Shown piece after piece: positions 17,936 to 27,206 of a stretch of 52,788 nucleotides of DNA. Both the position numbers and the translations under genes were made by a program. The notes below the pieces were generated by a model. That model was given only the letters and a program-made list of their open reading frames with translations, was not told where the DNA came from and ran no database searches. Within the stretch, counting starts at the first letter, position 1; each line of letters opens with the position of its first letter. This DNA comes from Phycicoccus sp. (GTDB taxonomy: Bacteria; Actinomycetota; Actinomycetes; Actinomycetales; Dermatophilaceae): assembly GCA_017993715.1 (NCBI GenBank), contig JAGOME010000024.1, positions 1 to 52,788 of the forward strand, given 5' to 3'.

Positions 17936-18556
17936 ATGGCATCGCCCCCGCCGTCGTCATACATTGCGGAGGTGGCTGGCCGCACCGTTCCTGGGCGAGA
18001 GCCGCCAGAGTTCGTTCGAGCCCTGGCGGACCTGCGCCATGTCCGGCTGCGTCCCGAGGTCCGGTTGACCGAGGTGCCCGCCCCTGGACGTATCGCCCCG
18101 TACTCCGTCGCCCTGACCGCCGACGTGGTCAGCCGAGTTGGCTCCGAAGACGAGCTCGCCTCCGGGCGCTTCGTGCTCCTGCACGACCCATCCGAGCCCG
18201 AGCCCTGGGGTGGGGCCTGGCGTGCCGTGACCTTCGCCCGAGCTGAGCTCGAGCCCGAGTTTGCCCTCGAGCCCTCCCTCGGTGCCGTCGGGTGGTCATG
18301 GCTGATTGATGCCCTCAGTGGCCGTGACGTGGCGTTCCACGCCGAGGCCGGGACAGTGACCCGGGTGGTGTCGGAGAGTTTCGCCGGGCTGGCCGATCGA
18401 CCGGCGACGGTCGAGATGGAGGTGCGGGCCTCGTGGACCCCGGTGGACCTCGATCTCGGGGTCCACCTGCTCGCGTGGTCCGACCTGCTGTGCACCATTG
18501 CCGGCCTACCGCCGCTGCCCGACGGAGTCGTGGCCCTACCCGGGCCGCGCCGCTGA
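17936..18556 (+). CDS. DUF3000 domain protein
   Basis: A protein of about 206 residues, or 194 if the GTG at 17972 is used. It has the features of the actinobacterial DUF3000 family: PPEFVRALADLRHVRLRPEV, RIAPYSVALTADV and a GVHLLAWSDLLCTIAGLPPLP tail. The function is unknown. Genes of this family regularly precede a ribonuclease D gene in actinobacteria, as here, with only 4 bp between stop and the next GTG, so the two are probably one operon. Confidence 0.8.
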   Translation: MASPPPSSYIAEVAGRTVPGREPPEFVRALADLRHVRLRPEVRLTEVPAPGRIAPYSVALTADVVSRVGSEDELASGRFVLLHDPSEPEPWGGAWRAVTFARAELEPEFALEPSLGAVGWSWLIDALSGRDVAFHAEAGTVTRVVSESFAGLADRPATVEMEVRASWTPVDLDLGVHLLAWSDLLCTIAGLPPLPDGVVALPGPRR

Positions 18557-18560
18557 CACC

Positions 18561-19772
18561 GTGAGCGCTCCCCCACCTGACACGATGGCGATCCCCCTGT
18601 CCGAACCGGCCGATGGCATTCCGGCCGTGGTCGACGGCGAGCGGGCCCTGCTCTCCGCAGCTGCGGCCATCGCCCAGGGCGTCGGCCCGGTGGCGATCGA
18701 TGCCGAGCGGGCCTCCGGCTACCGGTATGGGCAGCGGGCCTACCTGGTGCAACTGCGTCGCGAGGGGGCCGGCACATTCCTGATCGACCCGATCGCCTGT
18801 CCTGACCTCACTCCGTTGGACGAGGCCGTCGGTCCCGCCGAGTGGATCCTGCACGCCGCCACCCAGGATCTCGCCTGCCTGGCCGAGGTCGGATTGCGGC
18901 CTCGCCAACTCTTCGACACCGAGTTGGCCGCCCGCCTACTCGGGCTCCCGCGCGTGGGGCTCGCCGCGGTCGTCGAGCATTACCTCGGGCTGAGCTTGGC
19001 CAAGGAACACTCGGCGGTCGACTGGTCCACCCGACCGCTGCCGACCTCCTGGTTGCGCTATGCGGCCCTGGATGTCGAGGTCCTCGACGAGTTGCGCAAT
19101 CTCATGGGTGTCGACCTGGCCAGAGCGGACAAGGCGCAGTGGGCCCGCGAGGAGTTCGACGCCTTGCTGACCTGGATGCCCACCGAGCGGGCGGACCCGT
19201 GGCGCCGTCTCTCCGGCCTGTCGAGCCTGAAGACCCGGCGCGGCCTGGCCATCGCGCGCGAGCTGTGGTGGGCCCGTGACGACATCGCCCGCGACCGCGA
19301 CATCTCTCCGGGACGGATCATCCCTGATGCGGCCCTGCTCGACGTGGCTGCGGCCGCCCCCCGCGAGGCATCCTCCCTGCCGCGCTCGAACCGGGCCATC
19401 GAGCGGTATGCGCGGACCTGGTTGGCTGCCGTAGCGCGGGGCCACGAGCTCCCCGAAGACGCGCTACCCCCACGGGTGCTGCCCGCCGATGGCCCGCCGC
19501 CCCCGCGCAGCTGGGGCGAAAAGGACCCGGTGGCCGCGGCTCGGCTGGCCGCCACCCGTGAGGCGCTCACCGAGTTCGCGACGCACCGCACGATCCCCGT
19601 CGAGAACGTCGTCTCTCCCGACCCGCTGCGCCGCGTCGTGTGGCGACCGCCAGCGACCCCGGATGCGGCCTCCTTCGAGGCGGCGCTGTCCGAGCACGGC
19701 GTGCGACCGTGGCAGGCCGCCATCGTCGCCCCCATGCTCGAAGCGGCATTCGCCGGACCTTCCCCCACCTGA
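18561..19772 (+). CDS. rnd: ribonuclease D (HRDC-domain 3'-5' exoribonuclease)
   Basis: An RNA-trimming exonuclease of about 403 residues. The DEDD-type catalytic motifs are visible: Exo I AIDAERASGYRY, Exo II HAATQDLACL and Exo III YAALDVEVL. An HRDC domain follows around residues 205-285 (LSSLKTRRGLAIARELWWARDDIARDRDISPGR). The GTG at 18561 is close to the preceding stop; an ATG at 18585 is an alternative. It is likely to act in tRNA or rRNA 3' maturation. Confidence 0.9.
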   Translation: MSAPPPDTMAIPLSEPADGIPAVVDGERALLSAAAAIAQGVGPVAIDAERASGYRYGQRAYLVQLRREGAGTFLIDPIACPDLTPLDEAVGPAEWILHAATQDLACLAEVGLRPRQLFDTELAARLLGLPRVGLAAVVEHYLGLSLAKEHSAVDWSTRPLPTSWLRYAALDVEVLDELRNLMGVDLARADKAQWAREEFDALLTWMPTERADPWRRLSGLSSLKTRRGLAIARELWWARDDIARDRDISPGRIIPDAALLDVAAAAPREASSLPRSNRAIERYARTWLAAVARGHELPEDALPPRVLPADGPPPPRSWGEKDPVAAARLAATREALTEFATHRTIPVENVVSPDPLRRVVWRPPATPDAASFEAALSEHGVRPWQAAIVAPMLEAAFAGPSPT

Positions 19773-19813
19773 GTGCTCCCGCGTCCAGGTGACGGCGGTC
19801 ACCCAGGCCGTCG

Positions 19814-19864
19814 GCGACAAGTGAGCGACCGCTTAGTAGCATGGCGGGAAGTGGTCGGCCGACC
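19814..19864 (+). promoter_or_regulatory. promoter and two dyads ahead of fadA-fadB
   Basis: A -35-like GCGACA (19814-19819), 17-nt spacer and -10-like TAGCAT (19837-19842) precede the fadA gene. A dyad TGAGCG-AC-CGCTTA (19822-19835) fills the spacer, and a perfect 12-bp palindrome GGTCGGCCGACC (19853-19864) starts about where transcription would begin. Both are placed as operators would be for a TetR-type repressor of fatty-acid degradation. The sequences are seen; the function is inferred. Confidence 0.45.
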
Positions 19865-19898
19865 GGCCGTATCCGACCGTCGCTGAAAGGCAGTTATC

Positions 19899-21110
19899 GT
19901 GCCGAGAACGCTGCACGACGTCGTCTTCGTCGATGGGGTTCGCACCCCGTTTGGCAAGGCTGGGGACAAGGGCATCTACGCCCAGACCCGCGCCGACGAC
20001 CTCGTCATCACCTGCATTCGTGAGCTCCTGCGCCGCAACCCCGGCCTGCCCGGCGACAAGGTCGAGGAGGTGGCCATCGCCGCCACGACCCAGATCGGCG
20101 ACCAGGGCCTCACCCTCGGGCGCCTGGCCGCGCTGCTGTCCGGCCTGCCCAAGACCACCCCGGGCTACTCCGTCGACCGGATGTGTGCCGGCGCCATGAC
20201 TGCCGTCACCCAGGTCGCCTCCGCGATCGGGGTCGGCGCCATCGACATCGCCATTGCCGGCGGGGTCGAGCACATGGGCCACCACCCGATGGGCGAGGGC
20301 ATCGACCCCAACCCGCGGATCATTGCCGAGAAGATCGTCGACCCGAGCGCCCTGGTCATGGGCAGCACGGCCGAGAACCTGCATGACCGCTTCCCCCAGC
20401 TGACCAAGGAGCGCAGCGACGCGTTCGCGCTCGGCTCCCAACGCAAGCTCGCCGCGGCGTATGCCGCGGGCAAGATCCAGCCCGACCTGGTGTCTGTCGC
20501 CACGCGCAGCGCGGAGCAGGGCTGGGGCCTGGCCACGGTCGACGAGCCGCCACGCCCGCAGACGACCATGTCCGACCTGGAGGCCCTCAAGACGCCGTTC
20601 CGGCCCCACGGCCACGTCACCGCCGGGAATGCCGCAGGCCTGAACGACGGCGCGACCGCCTGCCTGCTCGCCTCGGCGCAGGCCGCGGCCGAGCACGACC
20701 TGCCGGTCAAGATGGCGATGGTGTCCTACGCGTTCGTTGGGGTCGAGCCCGAGGTCATGGGGATCGGACCGGTCCCGGCCACGGAAAAGGCCCTGGCCAA
20801 GGCGGGACTGACCATCGACGACATCGGCCTGTTCGAGCTCAACGAGGCGTTCGCGGTGCAGGTCCTGGCCTTCCTCGACCACTTCGGCATCGCCGACGAC
20901 GACCCGCGCGTCAACGAGTACGGCGGCGCCATCGCCACCGGCCACCCGCTCGCCTCCTCGGGCGTGCGCCTGATGACCCAGCTCGCCGCGCAGTTCGCCG
21001 AGCACCCCGAGGTCCGCTACGGCGTGACCGCCATGTGCATCGGCATCGGCATGGGCGGCTCAGTCATCTGGGAGAACCCGCACCACGCCGACTTCAGTAA
21101 GGAAGGCTGA
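19899..21110 (+). CDS. fadA: acetyl-CoA acyltransferase (thiolase)
   Basis: It cleaves 3-ketoacyl-CoA in the last step of beta-oxidation. The protein has 403 residues with the nucleophilic Cys96 in DRMCAGAM, NEAFAVQVLAF, the GHPLASSG histidine motif and the C-terminal CIGIGMGG cysteine motif. The GTG start follows GAAAGG. fadB begins 3 bp after its stop, so the two encode the subunits of a trifunctional-type beta-oxidation complex. Confidence 0.96.
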   Translation: MPRTLHDVVFVDGVRTPFGKAGDKGIYAQTRADDLVITCIRELLRRNPGLPGDKVEEVAIAATTQIGDQGLTLGRLAALLSGLPKTTPGYSVDRMCAGAMTAVTQVASAIGVGAIDIAIAGGVEHMGHHPMGEGIDPNPRIIAEKIVDPSALVMGSTAENLHDRFPQLTKERSDAFALGSQRKLAAAYAAGKIQPDLVSVATRSAEQGWGLATVDEPPRPQTTMSDLEALKTPFRPHGHVTAGNAAGLNDGATACLLASAQAAAEHDLPVKMAMVSYAFVGVEPEVMGIGPVPATEKALAKAGLTIDDIGLFELNEAFAVQVLAFLDHFGIADDDPRVNEYGGAIATGHPLASSGVRLMTQLAAQFAEHPEVRYGVTAMCIGIGMGGSVIWENPHHADFSKEG

Positions 21111-21113
21111 CCG

Positions 21114-23237
21114 ATGACCCAGACCACCCAGAGCGCCCCTGCCACCTTCGAGACCGAGGTCGTCACCGCGGCCCTCATCCGCGACATCACTCTCCCCGCC
21201 GGCGCAGGCACGATGGCGCTGATCACCCTCGATAACGGCCACGACCACACCAAGCCCAACACCTTCGGGCCGGAGTCGATCGGACTGCTCACGGCAGCGG
21301 TGGCAGAGGCGCATCGGCGCGCCGAGGCCGGCGAGATCGTCGCCGTCGGCATCACGGGCAAGCCGTTCATCTTCGCCGTCGGCGCCGACCTGACCGGGGT
21401 GCCGTTCGTCACCGAGCGCGCCCAGGCCCTCGCGGTGGCCCAGGCGGGGCACGCGGCATTCTCGGCCGTCATGGACCTGCCGGTGCCGACGTTCGCGTTC
21501 GTCAACGGGGCGGCCATGGGCGGTGGCGTCGAGCTGTCGCTGGCCTGCGACTACCGGACGATCTCCTCGGGCGTCCCGGCGATCGCGCTGCCCGAGTGTT
21601 TCCTCGGCCTGGTGCCCGGCTGGGGCGGCTGCTACCTGCTCCCCCGGCTCATCGGACCGGCGAATGCCGTGACGGTCATCATCGACAACGCCCTCTCCCA
21701 GAATCGGATGCTCAAGGGGCCCCAGGCCGTCCAGCTCGGGATCGGTGATGCGATGTTCGAGCCCGCCGACTTCCTCGCGGAGTCGATCCGCTGGGCGGCC
21801 AGCGTCATCAGCGGAGCAACCACGGTGCAGCGCACCGACCACACCGTCGACGAGGCGGCCTGGGAGGCCGCGATGAAGGCCGCCACCACAATCGCCAACG
21901 CCAAGACGGCTGGCACCGCGCCCGCGCCGTACCGGGCCATCGCCTTGATGGCTGCCGCCCGCACCAGCGACCGGGCCACGGCCTTCGCGGCCGAGGACGA
22001 TGCTCTCGCCGACCTCATCATGGGCGACGAGCTGCGCGCCGGCCTGTACTCCTTCAACCTCATCCAGAAGCGCGCCAAGCGACCCGCTGGTGCGCCCGAC
22101 AAGGCCCTGGCCCGACCGGTCACCAAGGTCGGGATCGTCGGCGCCGGGCTCATGGCCAGCCAGCTCGCCCTGCTGTTCGCCGAGAAGCTCGGGGTCCCGG
22201 TCGTCATGACCGACCTCGACCAGGCGCGCATCGACAAGGGCGTGGGCTACGTCCACGGCGACATCGCCGGCCGGGTGGCCAAGGGTCGCCTGAGTCAGGA
22301 CCGCGCCAACTTCCTCACCGGGCTGGTCACCGGCTCGACGAGCAAGGAGGGCTTCGCCGACGCCGAGTTCGTCATCGAGGCCGTCTTCGAGGAGCTCGCG
22401 GTCAAGCAGCAGGTCTTCGCCGAAGTCGAGGCCGTCGTCTCGCCGACGTGCGTGCTGGCCACCAACACGTCCTCGCTGTCGATCACGGCGATGGCCAGCG
22501 GCCTGCAGCACCCCGAGCGGGTCGTCGGCTTCCACTTCTTCAACCCCGTCGCCGTCATGCCGCTCCTCGAGATCATCCCGGGCGAGCGCACGGATGACGC
22601 GACCCTCGCGACGGCATTCGCCGTGGGTAAGGGACTGCGCAAGACCACGATCCGGGTCAAGGACGCCCCGTCCTTCATCACCAACCGGCTCCTCGGACGG
22701 TTCATGGGTGAGTTCAGCCGGATCATCGACGAGGGCACTCCCCTGGCCGTGGCAGACCAGGCCGTCGCCGGGCTCGCACCGATGCCGCCCTTCGTCCTGG
22801 TCGGGCTCGTCGGCCCGGCCATCGCCCTGCACAACAGCCAGACCCTCGTGCGGGCGTTCGGTGACCGGTTCTACGCCTCACCCACCCTGGAGCGGATGGT
22901 CGCGGCGGGTAAGCCGGGCTTCTTCACGCTGGTCGACGGCAAGCCGGTGGCTGATCCCGAGGTGCTCGCCATGGCGGTCGTCCCGGAGCACCCGATCGTG
23001 CTCACGGTCCCGCAGGCGCGCGCGCGGATCCTCTCCGCGCTTGCCGACGAGGTGGGTCGGATGCTTCAGGATCAGGTGGCCCAGGCGCCGCAGGACATCG
23101 ACCTGGCGATGATCACGGGTGCAGGCTTCTCGTTCTGGAACGGTGGGCTCGTCCCGCTGCTCGATCGCGAAGGGGTTTCGGAGCAGGTGGTCGGTCACCG
23201 GTTCCTGCCCGCCGGGGTCGCCAGCGTTCCCGCCTGA
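21114..23237 (+). CDS. fadB: fused enoyl-CoA hydratase / 3-hydroxyacyl-CoA dehydrogenase
   Basis: A bifunctional beta-oxidation enzyme of 707 residues. Residues 20-250 form the crotonase domain (GADLTGVPF oxyanion loop, NGAAMGGGVELSLACDYRT, ALPECFLGLVPGWGG). From about 335 comes the NAD-binding domain (VGIVGAGLMASQLALLFAEKLGVPVVMTD), then VGFHFFNPVAVMPLLEII and a C-terminal dehydrogenase domain (DAPSFITNRLLGRFMGE). It is coupled to fadA and followed by a strong terminator. Confidence 0.96.
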   Translation: MTQTTQSAPATFETEVVTAALIRDITLPAGAGTMALITLDNGHDHTKPNTFGPESIGLLTAAVAEAHRRAEAGEIVAVGITGKPFIFAVGADLTGVPFVTERAQALAVAQAGHAAFSAVMDLPVPTFAFVNGAAMGGGVELSLACDYRTISSGVPAIALPECFLGLVPGWGGCYLLPRLIGPANAVTVIIDNALSQNRMLKGPQAVQLGIGDAMFEPADFLAESIRWAASVISGATTVQRTDHTVDEAAWEAAMKAATTIANAKTAGTAPAPYRAIALMAAARTSDRATAFAAEDDALADLIMGDELRAGLYSFNLIQKRAKRPAGAPDKALARPVTKVGIVGAGLMASQLALLFAEKLGVPVVMTDLDQARIDKGVGYVHGDIAGRVAKGRLSQDRANFLTGLVTGSTSKEGFADAEFVIEAVFEELAVKQQVFAEVEAVVSPTCVLATNTSSLSITAMASGLQHPERVVGFHFFNPVAVMPLLEIIPGERTDDATLATAFAVGKGLRKTTIRVKDAPSFITNRLLGRFMGEFSRIIDEGTPLAVADQAVAGLAPMPPFVLVGLVGPAIALHNSQTLVRAFGDRFYASPTLERMVAAGKPGFFTLVDGKPVADPEVLAMAVVPEHPIVLTVPQARARILSALADEVGRMLQDQVAQAPQDIDLAMITGAGFSFWNGGLVPLLDREGVSEQVVGHRFLPAGVASVPA

Positions 23238-23267
23238 CCCACCTGACGCCCTGGTCACAGGCATGAC

Positions 23268-23302
23268 GAATGCCGCCCGCTCGCCTGCAGCGGGCGGCAT
23301 TC
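23268..23302 (+). terminator. strong terminator after fadA-fadB
   Basis: Two perfect 14-nt arms (GAATGCCGCCCGCT at 23268-23281 and AGCGGGCGGCATTC at 23289-23302) flank a 7-nt loop, 30 bp after the fadB stop. No long U-run follows. The outer ends of the stem are one copy each of the octamer GAATGCCG/CGGCATTC that is over-represented across the window. Confidence 0.85.
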
Positions 23303-23393
23303 GCGTTCTCTGGCGAGACACTGACGACATACCACGAAGTGGCGTACTGGGACCTATTTGCTCGACAGTTTGCCAAGGATGTCCACCAAGGAT

Positions 23394-23422
23394 TGCGGAT
23401 CAATCTCATATGTGATCTAGGC
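23394..23422 (+). promoter_or_regulatory. candidate promoter for a leaderless HTH-MurA mRNA
   Basis: TTGCGG (23394-23399) and a TAGGCT (23417-23422) resemble -35 and -10 elements with a 17-nt spacer, in a locally AT-richer stretch. Transcription would begin at about the GTG/ATG start codons (23430/23433), implying a leaderless message, which is common in actinobacteria. This is inference from spacing only. Confidence 0.4.
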
Positions 23423-23429
23423 TGGCGGG

Positions 23430-24980
23430 GTGATGACGACAACCGAGTCGACCTATCTCGCCCGTATCGGGGAGCTCATTCGTGATGCCCGGCGCCGCCA
23501 GGGGCTGACCCAATCCGAGCTGGCCGATCTCATCGGGACCAGCCAGAGCGCCATCGCGCGCATTGAGCAGGGCCGCCAAAACCTGTCGCTGGAGATGCTC
23601 GCCCGCGTGGGCTTAAAGCTCGACAGCGAGTTCGTCTCCCTCGGCCACGCCGGCCCCCAGCACCTGCGGATCGAGGGCGGCAAGCAGCTGTCCGGGTCGA
23701 TCCCGGTCAAGACGAGCAAGAATGCCGCCGTCGCGTTGCTGTGCGCCTCCCTGCTCAACAAGGGACGGACCACGTTGCGCAACCTCGCGCGCATCGAGGA
23801 GGTCAACCGGATCATCGAGGTGCTCACCTCGATCGGGGTCAAGGTGCGCTGGCTGCCGGGGACCAGTGACCTGGAGATCATCCCGCCGACCCGGCTGGAT
23901 CTGGCCTCTATCGACATCGAGGCGGCCCGACGGACGCGCACCATCATCATGTTCCTCGGCCCACTGCTGCACGAGTTCGAGTCCTTTGGGCTGCCCTATG
24001 CCGGCGGGTGCGACCTCGGCACCCGGACCGTCGAGCCGCACCTGACGGCGCTGCGCAGTTTCGGGCTCGGCGTGACGGCAACCCACGGGACCTATGAGGC
24101 CCTCGTGGGCGAGCGCCCGCTGGGCGATCTCGACGATGCCATCGTGCTCACCGAGCGCGGCGACACCGTCACCGAGAACGTCCTGCTCGCGGCCGCTCGG
24201 CACCCCGGTGTCACGATCATCCGCAACGCGTCGTCCAACTACATGGTCCAGGACCTCTGCTTCTTCCTGCAGGAGCTCGGAGTCGAGGTCGAGGGCATTG
24301 GCACGACCACCCTGACCGTTCGCGGCGTGGGCGCGATCCACCGCGACGTCGAGTACTCCCCCTCCGAGGACCCGATCGAGGCGATGAGCCTGATCGCGGC
24401 CGGTGTGGTGACGGGATCGTCGATCACCATCGAGCGTGCCCCCATCGAGTTCCTCGAGATCGAGTTGGCGACGCTGGCCACGATGGGTCTGAAGTACGAC
24501 CTGTCCGCCGAGTACCTCGCGGCCAACGGCCGGACCCGGCTCGTGGACCTGACCCTGCACCCCGGGCCGCTCAAGGCGCCGATCGACAAGGTCGCCCCGA
24601 TGCCGTTCCCCGGGCTCAACATCGACAACCTGCCGTTCTTCGCCCTGATCGCCGCGTGCGCCGAGGGCACGACGATGATTCACGACTGGGTCTACGAGAA
24701 CCGGGCGCTGCACCTGGTCGAGCTCAACAAGGTCGGCGCCCAGGTCCAGCTCCTCGACCCGCACCGGCTGCTCATCACCGGCCCGACGGCCAAGTGGCGC
24801 GCGGCCGAGGTGATCTGCCCGCCGGCGCTGCGGCCTGGGGTCGTCATCCTGCTGGCGATGCTCGCGGCACCGGGCACATCGGTGCTGCGCAACGTCTATG
24901 TCATCAACCGCGGCTACGAGGACCTCGCCGAGCGGCTCAATGCGCTCGGGGCGACCATCGAGACCTTCCGGGACATCTGA
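23430..24980 (+). CDS. MurA-like UDP-GlcNAc 1-carboxyvinyltransferase fused to an N-terminal HTH domain
   Basis: A two-part protein of 516 residues. Residues 12-65 are an XRE-type helix-turn-helix (RRRQGLTQSELADLIGTSQSAIARIEQGRQ). Residues 78-516 are a MurA/EPSP-synthase-like enzyme: KTSKNAAVALL matches the conserved lysine loop, and AGGCDLGTRTVEPH places Cys194 where MurA has its catalytic, fosfomycin-targeted cysteine. The enzyme half looks intact. It may be a regulated paralogue of MurA or a sensor that uses the cell-wall precursor fold as a ligand domain. The start may be the GTG at 23430 or the ATG at 23433. It converges with dxs. Confidence 0.88.
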   Translation: MMTTTESTYLARIGELIRDARRRQGLTQSELADLIGTSQSAIARIEQGRQNLSLEMLARVGLKLDSEFVSLGHAGPQHLRIEGGKQLSGSIPVKTSKNAAVALLCASLLNKGRTTLRNLARIEEVNRIIEVLTSIGVKVRWLPGTSDLEIIPPTRLDLASIDIEAARRTRTIIMFLGPLLHEFESFGLPYAGGCDLGTRTVEPHLTALRSFGLGVTATHGTYEALVGERPLGDLDDAIVLTERGDTVTENVLLAAARHPGVTIIRNASSNYMVQDLCFFLQELGVEVEGIGTTTLTVRGVGAIHRDVEYSPSEDPIEAMSLIAAGVVTGSSITIERAPIEFLEIELATLATMGLKYDLSAEYLAANGRTRLVDLTLHPGPLKAPIDKVAPMPFPGLNIDNLPFFALIAACAEGTTMIHDWVYENRALHLVELNKVGAQVQLLDPHRLLITGPTAKWRAAEVICPPALRPGVVILLAMLAAPGTSVLRNVYVINRGYEDLAERLNALGATIETFRDI

Positions 24981-25006
24981 CCCACTGTCGCCGCCCCCAC
25001 CTGCCC

Positions 25007-25070
25007 CAACTTTCCCGCCTGAAGTGGGTTGGTGCGGGTTCGCACGGGTTGTTTTCCCCTGCGAACCCGC
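25007..25070 (-). repeat. 64-nt dispersed hairpin repeat, copy 2
   Basis: An inverted copy of the element at 15920-15983. An 11-bp stem (arms 25034-25044 and 25060-25070) has a 15-nt loop, and the conserved tail containing AGGCGGGAAAG follows on the minus strand. It lies between the convergent HTH-MurA and dxs genes. Stem sequence, loop length and total length are conserved; the segment between stem and tail diverges. Confidence 0.75.
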
Positions 25071-25115
25071 GTCTTCTGCCCCGGCAGATCTGTCCGCCAG
25101 CGCGGGCGGAGCAGG

Positions 25116-26984
25116 TCAGCGCAGACGGCGCTCGACGACCTCGGTGACGGCGTCCGGCGTCAGGCCGATGGCGTCGAGAACCTGCCCGCGCGAAGCATGG
25201 TCGAGGAATGCCGAGGGGATGCCGAAGGTGTCCACTGGCACGTCGAGGTCGGCCGCCCGCAGCGTCTGGCCGACCTGGGTGCCGATGCCGCCGACGACGA
25301 CGTTGTCCTCCAGGACGACGACGCGGCGCACGCCACGGGCCAGCGCCACGAGCTCGGGGTTGACCGGCAAGGCCCACACGGGGTCGACGACGCGAACCCG
25401 GTGACCACTGGCGGTGAGTTTGGCGGCAACGCCAAGCGCCGTCGGCACCATCGCCCCGATGCCGACAAGGAGCACGTCGACGTCGGCATCATCCGGCTCC
25501 GCGAGCACGTCGACGCCACCGATCGTGCGCAGCGCCTCGATGGGGGCACCGACAGTGCCCTTGGGGAAGCGGATGACCGACGGCGCGTCGCTGATGCCGA
25601 CGGCGGCCTCCAAGGAGAGGGGGATCTGCTGCCCATCGCGCGGGGCGGCCAGGTGCAGTCCCGGCACGACACCCGATATCGACATGTCCCACATCCCATG
25701 GTGGGAGGCCCCATCGGGTCCGGTTACCCCGGCCCGGTCCAAGACGAAGGTCACCCCGGCGCGATGCAGCGCACAGTCCATGAGCAGCTGATCGAAGGCC
25801 CGGTTGAGGAACGTGGCATAGATCGCGACCACCGGGTGCAGCCCGGTGAAGGCCAAGCCGGCGGCCATGGTCGCCGCATGCTGCTCGGCGATCCCGACGT
25901 CGAAGATCCGGTCCGGATAGGCCGCGGCAAAGCGGTCGAGCCCGACCGGGATCATCATGGCCGCCGTGATCGCGACGACGTCCTCACGCTGGGCACCGAC
26001 GGCGACCATTGCCTCCGCGAACTCGTCAGTCCATGACCGACCGGCGACTTCGAACGGCAGGCCGGTCTCGGCATTGATCACACCGACCGCATGGAACTGG
26101 TCGGCCTGGTCGTTGACGGCATGGTCGTAGCCGCGGCCCTTTTGGGTCAGCACGTGCACGAGCACCGGCCCACCGAAGGACTTGGCCCGACGCAGCGCCT
26201 GCTCGACAGCATGGGCATCGTGGCCGTCGACGGGGCCGACGTACTTCAGGCCGAGATCCTCGAAGAGGCCCTGCGGAGCGACAACGTCCTTGATGCCCTT
26301 CTTGACCCCGTGCAGGGCACGCTCCATCGGCGCGCCGACGACCGGGGTGCGGCGCAGCTGGTGCTTGCCCCAATCCAGGAAGTGCTCGTAGGACTGGGTG
26401 GTCCGCAGCGACGACAAGGCCTCGGCCAGGCCACCGCGGGTCGGGGCATAGGAACGCTCGTTGTCATTGACAACGAGGACGAGCGGGAGCTCCTTGTCGG
26501 CGGCGATGTTGTTGACCGCCTCCCAAGCCATACCGCCGGTCAGGGCTCCGTCACCGATGACCGCGACGACGTGGCGGTGCCGCTCCCCCTGGACCACCCG
26601 GCCGGTCGCGATGCCGTGGGCCCACGAGAGCGACCCGGAGGCGTGGGAGTTCTCGACGACGTCATGCGGGGACTCGGCCCGGCTGGGATAACCGGACAGA
26701 CCCCCTTGCTGACGCAGGGCGGTGAAGTCACGGCGACCCGTGAGCAGTTTGTGGACATAGGACTGGTGGCCGGTGTCGAACACGATGGTGTCCTCAGGAC
26801 TGTCGAACACCCGGTGCAACGCGATCGTGAGCTCGACGACCCCGAGGTTGGGTCCGAGGTGGCCACCGGTGCGGGTCACCTCCTGGACCAGGAACGTGCG
26901 GATCTCCTGCGCCAAGGCCGGCAGGTCGTCCTCGCCAAGGGCCTTGACGTCGGCGGGGCCGTGGATCCGTTCGAGCAAGGTCAC
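25116..26984 (-). CDS. dxs: 1-deoxy-D-xylulose-5-phosphate synthase
   Basis: It condenses pyruvate and glyceraldehyde 3-phosphate with thiamine diphosphate in the first step of the MEP isoprenoid pathway. The protein has 622 residues. Family blocks include [33 protein letters not shown], the thiamine motif [30 protein letters not shown], and a transketolase-type half with [18 protein letters not shown]. The GTG at 26984 gives the standard [10 protein letters not shown] start with AAGGA 6 nt upstream. Confidence 0.96.
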   Translation of the reverse strand: MTLLERIHGPADVKALGEDDLPALAQEIRTFLVQEVTRTGGHLGPNLGVVELTIALHRVFDSPEDTIVFDTGHQSYVHKLLTGRRDFTALRQQGGLSGYPSRAESPHDVVENSHASGSLSWAHGIATGRVVQGERHRHVVAVIGDGALTGGMAWEAVNNIAADKELPLVLVVNDNERSYAPTRGGLAEALSSLRTTQSYEHFLDWGKHQLRRTPVVGAPMERALHGVKKGIKDVVAPQGLFEDLGLKYVGPVDGHDAHAVEQALRRAKSFGGPVLVHVLTQKGRGYDHAVNDQADQFHAVGVINAETGLPFEVAGRSWTDEFAEAMVAVGAQREDVVAITAAMMIPVGLDRFAAAYPDRIFDVGIAEQHAATMAAGLAFTGLHPVVAIYATFLNRAFDQLLMDCALHRAGVTFVLDRAGVTGPDGASHHGMWDMSISGVVPGLHLAAPRDGQQIPLSLEAAVGISDAPSVIRFPKGTVGAPIEALRTIGGVDVLAEPDDADVDVLLVGIGAMVPTALGVAAKLTASGHRVRVVDPVWALPVNPELVALARGVRRVVVLEDNVVVGGIGTQVGQTLRAADLDVPVDTFGIPSAFLDHASRGQVLDAIGLTPDAVTEVVERRLR

Positions 26985-27206
26985 GCTCGTCCTTTCCGTC
27001 ATCACCGCAGGGCTCGGGGCCACCGTGGGTCGGTATGCCGTGTCGGCCATCCCCGGGGCGAGGGGCCCTGCGTGCGGCATTCCGGCACCAGCAGCCAACC
27101 CACTGATTCTAGGCGCAGCGACCTTCCGTCCGTGGCAATCGGGCGGCTCTCACACAATCTCCCGCCGTTCCCCCGACCGTGAACACCTCATGTGCAACGA
27201 TGACTC

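Noticed and set aside
21060-22832. A 590-codon minus-strand open frame opposite fadB
   Set aside because: It is a shadow frame; fadB has full domain signatures on the plus strand.
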